A stretch of DNA of 64,000 nucleotides, taken from contig NZ_CALNVW010000020.1 in NCBI RefSeq assembly GCF_940670765.1, forward strand, positions 186,001-250,000. The letters run 5' to 3'. Below the pieces are notes generated by a model. That model had not been told where the DNA came from. It made no database searches and saw only the letters and a program-made list of their open reading frames with translations. The translations under genes and the position numbers were made by a program. Shown piece after piece: positions 1 to 7,434 of the stretch (its first letter is position 1; every line of letters starts with the position of its first letter). Source of the stretch: Streptomyces sp. A 4/2. Its GTDB lineage: Bacteria > Actinomycetota > Actinomycetes > Streptomycetales > Streptomycetaceae.

Positions 1-1461
1 CAGATTCGCCGCGAGCTCCAAGACCCCGTTGAGCAGGGCCTGTTCGGGATCGAAGTGCGCACCGGCAGCGCAGATCGCCGCGGGCTCCAGGCCGGGAGAA
101 GGGTGCACCGCCATGACCCAGGCCGTGGGGATGCCGTGCTCCGGGGTGGTGGCGAAGGCCAGGACGTGGTGACCGCTGTCCTGGCGGATCCGTTCGGCCA
201 GCATGCCGATGCGCGGGTCGGACACGGTGTTCAGGTCCACCCTGGGTGCGGGCAGCCGGGCGTACCAGGTCAGCAGGAAGGCGTCCCGTTCCGCCAGCTC
301 CGCCACCCCGTGCAGTGCCGCCTCCTCCAGACAGCCGCCCAGAGCACACCCGTTGGACACCTCGTACGCCAGCGGCCGGGCGAGCGGGTTGTCGTGCCGG
401 GTGCGGTAGTAGGCGTAGTCCTCGGGCACCAGTACCGGGGCGTCGCGGGCGAAGGAGTGGCCCCACACCCAGTTCAGTTCCAGATCCGGATCGAACGGCG
501 GGTAGGGGAATCCGGGCTCGGCGTACCGGTCCGGTGGGTACAGTCCCAGCGTGGTCGGGCAGACGGCCCATTCGCCCAGATCCCCGTAGCCGGCCCGCAC
601 CGCCGTGCGGTGGCCTCCCGGCCGGGCGCCGCCGAGCCGCTCCAGCGCCTCCGCCAGTGCGGTGCGCCCGCAGCCGGCGTAGTCGAGGTCACGGCCGAAG
701 CCCGCCTCCTGCTCCTGCCCGGGGAGGTGCACGGGGGCGGACACCATGGGATAGCGGTAGTCGGTCCGTACGTCGAGTTGGCGGACCACCCCGGTGTGAC
801 CGTCCACGTAGGTCTTCACCAGCGTGTCCCAGTCAGCCTTGAGATCGCGGACCCGGTAAGTGTCCCTGGAGAGCTTCGTGCGGGGCTTCGCCATGAGGGT
901 GGGCGGCCGGTCGGCGGGCAGAGCGCCGCACCGGGGGCAGCACGGATCGGCGAGGAACGGGTGCGCGTCGACCGCCATGTCGGTCAGCGACAGGAGTACG
1001 ACGGCGTTCGTCGTCCACCGGCCGGGTGGATCGTCGAATTCCGCCGCCACCAGGTCACCGACCGCATCGCACGCCCAGGAGGACAGCAACGGGGCCGGGC
1101 GTTCGGCCAGTTGACCGCTGAACCGGCGTACCAGTTCGGTCCTGGGGCTACCGGGGCCGAGCGCGCGGTCCCGCCGGGTCCGGGCGCACTGCGCGCAGCC
1201 GGCCCGGCCCGGGACGACGGAGGGCCCGATGACGACGTTGCCCAACTCGACCCGTACCGGCAGCCACCTGGTGTCGGTACGGTCCGGCGCGGTGCCGGTG
1301 CGCCAGCCGTCGTACGCGGTGACGATCCCGGCGCAGTCGGCGTCCGGACGGGCGACCAGCCGGTGCGTCCGGGAGACGGAGGTCCGGATCGCGGCGGCGA
1401 GTCTGCCCCGGCCGAGCACGGCGACACCGGGGGCTGGGGGCGCTCCTGCGGCCTCGGTCAA
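1..1461 (-). CDS. YcaO-domain azoline-forming cyclodehydratase of the thiopeptide cluster (C-terminus cut off)
   Basis: Installs thiazoline rings on Cys residues of the precursor encoded at 1540-1722 by ATP-dependent cyclodehydration. 487 codons are visible; the 3' end runs off the window. The N-terminal ~190 residues resemble the E1-like/partner domain of fused TOMM cyclodehydratases and carry two Cys pairs (GCAQCA and CCPRCG) that could bind zinc. YcaO follows, with EALERL near residue 270 and CLEEAALHGVAELAERDAF near residue 375, the usual ATP/Mg-binding helix. No ATG fits: the ATG at 1469 meets TGA after three codons. I start at TTG 1461, nine bases after GAGG. It lies 78 bases after the precursor gene on the same strand, so co-transcription is likely. 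Family assignment is firm; the start is not. Confidence 0.85.
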   Translation of the reverse strand, partial: MTEAAGAPPAPGVAVLGRGRLAAAIRTSVSRTHRLVARPDADCAGIVTAYDGWRTGTAPDRTDTRWLPVRVELGNVVIGPSVVPGRAGCAQCARTRRDRALGPGSPRTELVRRFSGQLAERPAPLLSSWACDAVGDLVAAEFDDPPGRWTTNAVVLLSLTDMAVDAHPFLADPCCPRCGALPADRPPTLMAKPRTKLSRDTYRVRDLKADWDTLVKTYVDGHTGVVRQLDVRTDYRYPMVSAPVHLPGQEQEAGFGRDLDYAGCGRTALAEALERLGGARPGGHRTAVRAGYGDLGEWAVCPTTLGLYPPDRYAEPGFPYPPFDPDLELNWVWGHSFARDAPVLVPEDYAYYRTRHDNPLARPLAYEVSNGCALGGCLEEAALHGVAELAERDAFLLTWYARLPAPRVDLNTVSDPRIGMLAERIRQDSGHHVLAFATTPEHGIPTAWVMAVHPSPGLEPAAICAAGAHFDPEQALLNGVLELAANL

Positions 1462-1539
1462 CGTCTCATTCCTCGTCGGTCGGTACGGCGCCGTGCCCGG
1501 CGGACGGACTGTCCGCCAGGCACGGCCGTGCGGAACGCG

Positions 1540-1722
1540 TCAGCAGCAGCAACAGGAGCAGCAGCTCGCGGGTGTGCCGGTCGAGGTGCAGTTGGACGCG
1601 CCGATCTCGACCATGGCGTGGCCGACGTTGATCGACTCCAGGCTTGCGCCCGGCGAGGTCGGCAGGATGTCGAGCTCGTTCACGCTGAGGTCAGCGAGGT
1701 CCAGGACGAGGTCCGTTGGCAT
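1540..1722 (-). CDS. cltA: Cyclothiazomycin-type thiopeptide precursor peptide
   Basis: Ribosomal precursor of 60 residues: a 42-residue acidic leader (starts MPTDLVLDLADL, ends VEIGA) and an 18-residue C-terminal core SNCTSTGTPASCCSCCCC. From memory, the core and the 42+18 split match the cyclothiazomycin precursor CltA of Streptomyces hygroscopicus 10-22. Six of the seven Cys are clustered in the last seven residues, and three Thr plus three Ser are available for dehydration. The ATG at 1722 has GAGAGGGG six bases upstream; a longer reading from 1812 adds 30 low-complexity residues and lacks this site, so I reject it. Flanked by its YcaO (downstream) and SagB/E1-like (upstream) modification genes on the same strand. 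Confidence 0.93.
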   Translation of the reverse strand: MPTDLVLDLADLSVNELDILPTSPGASLESINVGHAMVEIGASNCTSTGTPASCCSCCCC

Positions 1723-1866
1723 CGATGTCCCCTCTCTCAGTTGTCGGTTCTGGCTCGGACCAAGGGATGGTCCACTCCGATCGTGGGACGAGGGACGGGA
1801 GTTGGTCTTCACGGTGCGACCGAAGCCGGGCCGTAGGATCGGCGTGCCGCCGACCCGTGGTCCGGG

Positions 1867-3477
1867 TCACCAGGTCAGCGGTGGCTCGTACTGAGCGCTG
1901 TCCCGGCGGCGGCCCAGGACCAGGGTGAAGACGGGCACGTGGGCCTCGTCCGCGCCGATCAGGGACCGGACCATGCCCTCGTGGTACCCGTTGGTGACAC
2001 GTGCGGACAGGCCGGTGGCAGCGGCGAGCACGCTGATCCGCTGGGCGACGATCCCGGCCTCGTGGTGCAGGATCCGGTACCCGCGGTCGCCGAACCAGCG
2101 GTCGCCCTCGGCCCGATTCACGCTCAGGAACACGATCGCGTGGGCCTTCGCGGAGTTGACCGCGGGGGTCCGGTCGCAGAGCATCGCCAGCACGGCGCGC
2201 CAGTCCCGCCCCGGCAGTGCGGTGAGTGCGGGCGTGGTGTCCAGCCGGTAGAGGCCGGCATCGGCACCGGCGGCGTTGAGTACCAGTACATGGCAGTCCG
2301 CCAGGGGGCGGCAGGGCGTCTCGGCGTGGTCGGACGGCACGGGCTCCAGCGCGTGCCTGAGCAGGGAGCCCAGTTGGGGAAGGGGCAGGGCAGCGGAGTC
2401 GGGCAGGAACATCCGGCCGCCCGAGTCCCGTGCGCGGATCGCCTCGGCCAGTTCCACCTGGCCGGGTGAGGGTTCCCCGAGAGGGACCGGCGTCGGACCG
2501 GGGCCGTCGGGCGGAAGGTGGAACGCGGCCTGGTCCACCGGTGTGTTCCAGCCGGTGCCGGTGAGCCGGGCGGCGCGGTTCAGCGCGGTCAGTCCGGACC
2601 ATGCGGCCGGGTCCGCCGCGTCGGTACGGAGCTGATGCGGCCGGATGACCGGCTGCGGCTCCTCGGGCTCCGCACGGAGTGGCGCCTGCCCGGTCCCGGC
2701 CGGCTGCCAGGGAAACAGGTCGAGCACCGCGAAGGCGGTCTCCTCGTCCCCGTCCAGGCCCAGTACGCGGTTGACGACAGCATCGTCGAACCGGTGGTGC
2801 ACCCGCCCGCGCAGGCCCAGCGCCCCCGCCACCAGCAGCATGTTCCCCACGGTCAGGCCGACTTCCTGCGCGCAGAGCCGGTAGGCGTAGTCCCGGTAGC
2901 GGAACGCCGTCTTACGGAAGCACACGGCCGCCACCATCAGGGCCAGCGTGCCGTCCCGGCCTGTTCCGGTGGCGGTCCGCAGCTCGTCGGGGACGCCCCC
3001 CGTACGCAGCCGGGTCAGCGCGTGGTGTGCCGGGTCGTAGTGGTAGCACCCGGCCGGCCGGTTCCCTGCCGGGCGGGCGAGCCACAGGTACAGCTCCACC
3101 GGGTAGAAGCACCGGGCGGATGCCACGGCCCGGTGGTAGGGCCAGGCGGCATGGGGTCCCAGCTCCATCCGTTCCAGACCGTAGCTGTGGTGGAGCAAAG
3201 CCGACAGGGCTGTCCCGTCCAGGACTTCGCGGTTAGGACCGTCTTCGGACCGGGTCCGGCGGAACCCCGCGAAGGACCAGCGCGCGTCACCGATCCGTCG
3301 GGAGGGCTCGCTCAGGACGTGCCGTGGCAGTCCCCGGTAGGTCTTGGTCGGCAGCGGGTCGTCCGGGCCGCCCTCCTCGCCGTGCCCCTCGGCGAACAGT
3401 TCCTGAACTCCTTCGAAGGTCCGCCACCAGAACCGGAGACCGACGGAGCCGGCGGCCCCGGACGCCGGCTCACCCAT
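1867..3477 (-). CDS. SagB-type FMN-dependent azoline dehydrogenase (tandem nitroreductase fold)
   Basis: Expected to oxidise thiazolines made by the cyclodehydratase to thiazoles, using FMN. 536 residues, about twice a single nitroreductase domain: domain 1 at ~75-265 (FRYRDYAYRLCAQEVG) and domain 2 at ~340-530 (WFGDRGYRILHHEAG). The Lys-Tyr pair described for McbC/SagB catalysis is not seen exactly: the matching positions are Arg-Tyr in domain 1 and Trp-Phe in domain 2. Its ATG overlaps the TGA of the upstream E1-like gene by 8 bases (ATGGGTGA) and has no own Shine-Dalgarno site, which suggests translational coupling and equal amounts of the two proteins. The precursor gene follows after 144 bases. 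Confidence 0.85.
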   Translation of the reverse strand: MGEPASGAAGSVGLRFWWRTFEGVQELFAEGHGEEGGPDDPLPTKTYRGLPRHVLSEPSRRIGDARWSFAGFRRTRSEDGPNREVLDGTALSALLHHSYGLERMELGPHAAWPYHRAVASARCFYPVELYLWLARPAGNRPAGCYHYDPAHHALTRLRTGGVPDELRTATGTGRDGTLALMVAAVCFRKTAFRYRDYAYRLCAQEVGLTVGNMLLVAGALGLRGRVHHRFDDAVVNRVLGLDGDEETAFAVLDLFPWQPAGTGQAPLRAEPEEPQPVIRPHQLRTDAADPAAWSGLTALNRAARLTGTGWNTPVDQAAFHLPPDGPGPTPVPLGEPSPGQVELAEAIRARDSGGRMFLPDSAALPLPQLGSLLRHALEPVPSDHAETPCRPLADCHVLVLNAAGADAGLYRLDTTPALTALPGRDWRAVLAMLCDRTPAVNSAKAHAIVFLSVNRAEGDRWFGDRGYRILHHEAGIVAQRISVLAAATGLSARVTNGYHEGMVRSLIGADEAHVPVFTLVLGRRRDSAQYEPPLTW

Positions 3478-5374
3478 CGGCCAGCACGACGCGCAGTACG
3501 CCGGGCAGCACCTCGTGCACCGCCGGATCGTGGTCGAGCGGTACCACGACCGGACACAGCCGGCGGAGCCGCAGGGCGCGCATCATCTGTTGCCGGCCGG
3601 GTTCGCCGGGCCGTCGCGCACCGGAGGCCGGGTCCGGCACTCCGTGCAGTCCGGTGACCGGGGCAGGCGCGTAGTCGGGCTGGTCGGCCAGGACCGCCTG
3701 CCGGTCCAGGACGGCCCGCTCCAGACCTTCGGCCACCGCGTCCGGGCCGCAGGTCACCGCGACCGGCCGGCCGTCCTGCCACCAGGCCAGCACCGGCACC
3801 CCGAGCGCACCACCGATGTCGGCGACCCGGACGGAGCCCCGGGCCGAACGCAGCAGGCCGAGAAGGCGCGCCGCCCTCCCGGTCAGGGCCGCGCCCGCGA
3901 GATCCAGGGCCACCGGGTGCGAACGGCGGGCCCGTACGTCGGCCACGGCCAACCGGGCCAGCTGCTGCCCGATTCCATCGGTCACTGCGTCGTGCCAGCC
4001 CAGCCGCGCCGCCAGGCCCGCACCCGTACCGAAGGCCTCGGCCGCCGGTACCGCTCTGGCGCGCCGGGTCGCGAGGTCCCAGCCCCACACGGTGGAGCCG
4101 GGGCCGAACCTGCGCGGGTCGGGTGCGCCCGCCGCGTACACCGCGAGACCGCGCAGCGCGGCACGGTGTCGTGCCTCGGCGAAACTCGTTCCCGCGCCGA
4201 AGACGCGGCCCCCTCGGGCGGTACGGGTGACGGCCTCGGTGACGTGCAGCGGCAGCTGGGTGAAGTCCTGTTCGTCCAGCTTCCGCATGAGGCCCACGTG
4301 CGGGTCGAAGCAGCGGGCGGCCCGAGCGGAGAAGTCCTGCTCGGTGACCGGCTCGGCCGTGCCCAGCCGGTCGATCCGGTCGGTGAACTCCTGCTCGGTC
4401 TCCGGCCGGGCCGGCCGGGTGGCCGGGTGCGGCAGGAATCCGTGGACCGATGTCCGCAGGGTCTCCAGGTCGATCCTGGTGAGGTCGGTGCCGTCGGCAG
4501 GGGTGACGCCCGTCAGCAGCTGGAACGCGGCGAGCCCGAGATGTCCGGCCACCACCGCGGCGGCCGGACCGGTGAGGAACTCGCCGGGTCCGGCCGGACC
4601 GGGCGCCCCCAGGACGTGTCCCAGCCGAAGCCAGGCCGACTCCCAGGCCGGGCCGACGGGACCCAGCCACGCGACATCGTCGAGCACGAGGCCCTGCACC
4701 AATGGCGTGTCCGAGTCCCTGCACAGTCGGTCCAGGCGCAGCGCACGGTCCACCCCGGGCTCCGACGAGGCCACGTGCAGCACCAGGTCCGCGTGGGCCA
4801 GCCCGGCCTCCTCCTCGTCGGACAGCGGTACCTGGACGAGTGTCTGCTCCGGGTCCCGGCACGCGGCCTCGGCTGCCAGCTCGGCCAGCCGGTCCGTGTT
4901 CGTCGCGGTCTCGGCCGTCCGGACGGCGCGGAGCCGGCGGACCCCCGAGTGCAGCGCCGAGCAGACCAGCGCGGTGAACGCGGGGCCCGCGCCCACGACG
5001 ACCACCGCGCTGTTGCGGTAGGACTCGAAGCGCCGGGCGGCCGAGTCGCGGTGGTACTCGACGAAGGCGATCTCCGCCGCGTAGGTGGCCAGTTCCCGTT
5101 CGGTGAGACCGTGCGGCCGGTCCTCGGCGGCGTCCCGCACGCAGCCGGCCGCGTGCAGCCGTCGTACCAACGCGTCCACCGCCGCGCGTTTGTCGTCCGG
5201 CAGGTTGCGCACGAGGTCGTCGAGTTCGGTCGAGCCGTCGAGGTGCGGAGCGAGCCGGTCGAGCCACTGGTAGGCGGTCCGGCCGCCCAGCGCGACGTCA
5301 GCTCCCGCACCGAACACGTGCACTCCGTCGGCGGTCGGCACGTACAGCACGTCGGACTTCAGTTTTGGTCGCAT
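3470..5374 (-). CDS. E1-like leader-peptide-binding partner protein (Ocin-ThiF-like) of the thiopeptide cyclodehydratase
   Basis: 634 residues. Residues 1-85 form a predicted RiPP recognition element (winged helix with GGRTAYQWLDRLAPHLDG), the part that binds the precursor leader and presents the core to the YcaO enzyme. Residues ~120-350 look like an E1/ThiF Rossmann domain (VVVVGAGPAFTALVCSAL). A C-terminal ~270-residue domain contains FDPHVGLMRKL and ends in DHDPAVHEVLPG, as in partner proteins of thiopeptide clusters. Start ATG 5374 has GAAGG six bases upstream. It is the first gene of the minus-strand run and overlaps the dehydrogenase gene by 8 bases. The next upstream gene, at 5579, belongs to a sugar operon, so this is probably the right-hand border of the cluster. 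Confidence 0.85.
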   Translation of the reverse strand: MRPKLKSDVLYVPTADGVHVFGAGADVALGGRTAYQWLDRLAPHLDGSTELDDLVRNLPDDKRAAVDALVRRLHAAGCVRDAAEDRPHGLTERELATYAAEIAFVEYHRDSAARRFESYRNSAVVVVGAGPAFTALVCSALHSGVRRLRAVRTAETATNTDRLAELAAEAACRDPEQTLVQVPLSDEEEAGLAHADLVLHVASSEPGVDRALRLDRLCRDSDTPLVQGLVLDDVAWLGPVGPAWESAWLRLGHVLGAPGPAGPGEFLTGPAAAVVAGHLGLAAFQLLTGVTPADGTDLTRIDLETLRTSVHGFLPHPATRPARPETEQEFTDRIDRLGTAEPVTEQDFSARAARCFDPHVGLMRKLDEQDFTQLPLHVTEAVTRTARGGRVFGAGTSFAEARHRAALRGLAVYAAGAPDPRRFGPGSTVWGWDLATRRARAVPAAEAFGTGAGLAARLGWHDAVTDGIGQQLARLAVADVRARRSHPVALDLAGAALTGRAARLLGLLRSARGSVRVADIGGALGVPVLAWWQDGRPVAVTCGPDAVAEGLERAVLDRQAVLADQPDYAPAPVTGLHGVPDPASGARRPGEPGRQQMMRALRLRRLCPVVVPLDHDPAVHEVLPGVLRVVLADG

Positions 5375-5459
5375 CGCCAGCCTTCGGATCGGTGATCAGC
5401 CGAGTATCACGGCCGTGCACCCCACCGTCTTGACGGCTGTACCGCAGGCCGACCGCAGG

Positions 5460-5488
5460 ATTACCTTGGCGGCCCATCGGTACCTCAA
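5460..5488 (-). promoter_or_regulatory. Candidate sigma-70-type promoter for the thiopeptide operon
   Basis: Read on the minus strand: TTGAGG, 17 bases, then GGTAAT, ending about 86 bases before the ATG at 5374. Both hexamers fit the vegetative consensus at four of six positions and the spacing is ideal. It is inferred from sequence only; a weaker GATACT box lies nearer the gene. Confidence 0.4.
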
Positions 5489-5578
5489 CTCGCTTGACGT
5501 CGCTGCAGATTGATCCTGGCGCCGACGGCGCGACCGGCACGGGTCGCACCGCCCGGACCGTCGCGGCGGAGTTCCCCG

Positions 5579-6277
5579 TCAGGCGTCGGACCCCGGGGCC
5601 AGGCGCTCCCTGATGCCGTCGAAGTGCGTGCGCATCGCAGCGGACGCACGGGGGCCGTCCGCCGCGGCGATCGCGTCGACGATCTCCCGGTGGTGGGCAA
5701 GGGTCACGGCCGTCTCCTGGTGACTGTCGCCGACTTCGCCGCGCACCTGGTCCATGGCGGCCCAGAAGGCGTCGAGCACCTCACTGAGCAGGTGGTTGCC
5801 GAAGGAACGGTAGAGCGCGAGGTGGAAGGCCCGGTCGGTGGAGCGGGCGATCCGCCCGCCCGCCGCCTCGCGTTCCATGACCGCCACGATCCCGCGCAGG
5901 TCCATGAGGTCCTCCTGCGGCACCGCCGCCGCCGCGACACTGTCGATCAGGCCCACTTCCAACGCCTCACGTACCCGCATGAGTTCGTACAGGCTCGCTT
6001 CCCCGCTGCGGTGACGTACGGCCGCCCGGAACGCGAGACCCTCCACCAGGGGTGCCAGGGACAGCGAGCCGACATAGGTGCCGGACCCGCGACGGATCTC
6101 CACGACCTGCAGTGCCTGCAGCGCCTTGAGCGCCTCACGGACCGACACCCGGCTCACACCGAAGAGCTCCGTCAGTTCACTCTCGGCGGGCAGGAGGCCG
6201 CCGGGCGACAGCTCACGGTCCAGGATCAGCTGCCGGATCCGGGCCTGGATGTCTTCGGACACCGTACTGCGGACCAT
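5579..6277 (-). CDS. FadR-subfamily GntR transcriptional regulator of the adjacent amino-sugar operon
   Basis: 232 residues. Residues ~8-75 are a GntR winged helix (LLPAESELTELFGVSRVSVREALKAL) and residues ~90-225 an all-helical FCD ligand domain with spaced His/Asp/Arg residues (DRAFHLALY, HHREIVDAI) that usually chelate a metal and bind a small carboxylate or sugar acid. It is divergent from the lyase-kinase-epimerase operon, 197 bases away, and the gap holds a 25-bp palindrome. It therefore most likely represses that operon and itself, released by a pathway intermediate such as an amino-sugar phosphate. ATG 6277 has GGAGC upstream. Confidence 0.85.
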   Translation of the reverse strand: MVRSTVSEDIQARIRQLILDRELSPGGLLPAESELTELFGVSRVSVREALKALQALQVVEIRRGSGTYVGSLSLAPLVEGLAFRAAVRHRSGEASLYELMRVREALEVGLIDSVAAAAVPQEDLMDLRGIVAVMEREAAGGRIARSTDRAFHLALYRSFGNHLLSEVLDAFWAAMDQVRGEVGDSHQETAVTLAHHREIVDAIAAADGPRASAAMRTHFDGIRERLAPGSDA

Positions 6278-6325
6278 TTCGGGGGCTCCTTCCGGGCGCT
6301 GGGCGGTGTGTGACCCAAGACGCTC

Positions 6326-6356
6326 TTGACGATTCGTGCCGGGCCGGGACTATTCT
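6326..6356 (+). promoter_or_regulatory. Candidate promoter of the lyase-kinase-epimerase operon
   Basis: TTGACG (6326-6331) and TATTCT (6351-6356), separated by 19 bases, one or two longer than ideal. The expected transcription start near 6363 falls at the edge of the palindrome at 6365-6389, a typical position for a repressor site. Confidence 0.4.
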
Positions 6357-6364
6357 AGCTCCAG

Positions 6365-6389
6365 ACATAGGACATCTGACGTCTCATGT
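6365..6389. promoter_or_regulatory. Probable GntR operator: imperfect 25-bp palindrome
   Basis: Reading outward from the centre at 6377, the arms pair as ACAT--GAC-TC / GA-GTC--ATGT, giving nine symmetric pairs out of twelve. It lies between the divergent regulator and operon and just downstream of the predicted -10 box, so bound repressor would block initiation. Confidence 0.6.
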
Positions 6390-6398
6390 TATGGATGG

Positions 6399-6464
6399 TT
6401 CCACGCCCTCGCAGTACCAGTTCCACGCCCTCGCAGTACCAGTTCCACGCCCTCGCAGCACCAG
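6399..6464 (+). repeat. Three tandem copies of a 22-bp unit in the operon leader
   Basis: Units at 6399-6420, 6421-6442 and 6443-6464, beginning TTCCACGCCCTCG. The first two are identical and the third differs by one base (T to C). The last two bases of unit 3 form part of the ribosome site (AGGAG) for the ATG at 6475. Each unit is not a multiple of three, and the segment precedes the coding region, so it is untranslated. Confidence 0.95.
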
Positions 6465-6474
6465 GAGTACCGAA

Positions 6475-7434
6475 ATGCCGCTGACCGCCCCCCTCCGCGG
6501 GGTCGTACCGCCCGTCTGTACCCCGCTCGACGCCACCGGGGAGGTCGACACCGCGTCGCTCTCCCGTCTGGTCGAGCACCTGATCGGCGGAGGTGTGCAC
6601 GGTCTGTTCGCCCTGGGATCGACCAGCGAGGTCGCCTACCTCACCGACACACAGCGCAGGACGGCCCTGGACACCGTGGTCCGCACGGCGGCCGGCCGCG
6701 TTCCGGTGCTCGCCGGTGTCATCGACACGACGACGCCGCGCGTGATCGACCACGCCCGCGTCGCCGCCGAGGCCGGCGCGGACGCGATCGTCGCCACCGC
6801 GCCCTTCTACACGCGCACCCACCCCAAGGAGATCGCCGGGCACTTCCGGCGCATCCGGTCGAGTGTCGACCTGCCGCTGTTCGCGTACGACCTTCCGGTG
6901 TCCGTGCACACCAAGCTCTCCGCATCCCTCGTCCACGCGCTCGCCGAGGACGGCACCCTGGCGGGTCTCAAGGACAGCAGCGGCGACGAGGGCGGCCTGC
7001 GCCGCCTCATCGTCGAATTCGGTGGCCGCGACGGGCGCGCCGAAGGACCCGCGCCCCGCTTCAGCATCCTCACCGGCTCCGAACTCACCGTGGACGCCGC
7101 GCTGCTGGCCGGTGCGGACGGTGTCGTGCCCGGCATCGGCAACGTCGACCCCGCCGCGTACGTGCGCCTGTACGAGGCCGCCCGCGCGGGTGACTGGGCG
7201 CTGGCCGCCAAGGAGCAGGAGCGCCTCGTCGAGCTGTTCGCCCTCGTCGACGCGGGTCCGGACGCGGACATGGGACGCAGTTCCTCGGCGCTCGGGGCGT
7301 TCAAGGGCGCTCTGAAGCTGCTCGGCGTCATCGACTGCGGCGACACCGCGTTCCCGCAGATCCAGCTCGACACCCGGTCCCTCGCACTCGTCGACCAGCG
7401 GCTGCGCGCCGCCGGGCTGACGCCGGTCCGATGA
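6475..7434 (+). CDS. DapA/NanA-family (dihydrodipicolinate synthase / N-acetylneuraminate lyase) aldolase
   Basis: 319-residue class I aldolase of the DHDPS/NAL family. Visible signatures are GLFALGSTSEVAYLT (family G-S-T-x-E loop), FAYDLPV carrying the catalytic Tyr region, and GLKDSSGD with the Schiff-base Lys. The neighbours encode a ROK sugar kinase and NanE, so cleavage of a sialic-acid-like ulosonate to pyruvate and an N-acetylhexosamine is more likely than lysine biosynthesis; the substrate is inferred. ATG 6475 is preceded by AGGAG seven bases away. A longer reading from 6310 would run through the promoter, operator and tandem repeats and is rejected. Its stop overlaps the kinase start (ATGA). 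Confidence 0.85.
   Translation: MPLTAPLRGVVPPVCTPLDATGEVDTASLSRLVEHLIGGGVHGLFALGSTSEVAYLTDTQRRTALDTVVRTAAGRVPVLAGVIDTTTPRVIDHARVAAEAGADAIVATAPFYTRTHPKEIAGHFRRIRSSVDLPLFAYDLPVSVHTKLSASLVHALAEDGTLAGLKDSSGDEGGLRRLIVEFGGRDGRAEGPAPRFSILTGSELTVDAALLAGADGVVPGIGNVDPAAYVRLYEAARAGDWALAAKEQERLVELFALVDAGPDADMGRSSSALGAFKGALKLLGVIDCGDTAFPQIQLDTRSLALVDQRLRAAGLTPVR

Noticed and set aside
1723..1812. 30-residue longer thiopeptide precursor
   Set aside because: ATG 1722 has a good ribosome site and gives exactly the 60-residue CltA length.
55..1836. 593-codon open frame on the plus strand opposite the YcaO gene
   Set aside because: Translation is arginine/glycine-rich noise without domains; the opposite strand has a clear YcaO and precursor. 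Typical for high-G+C antisense frames.
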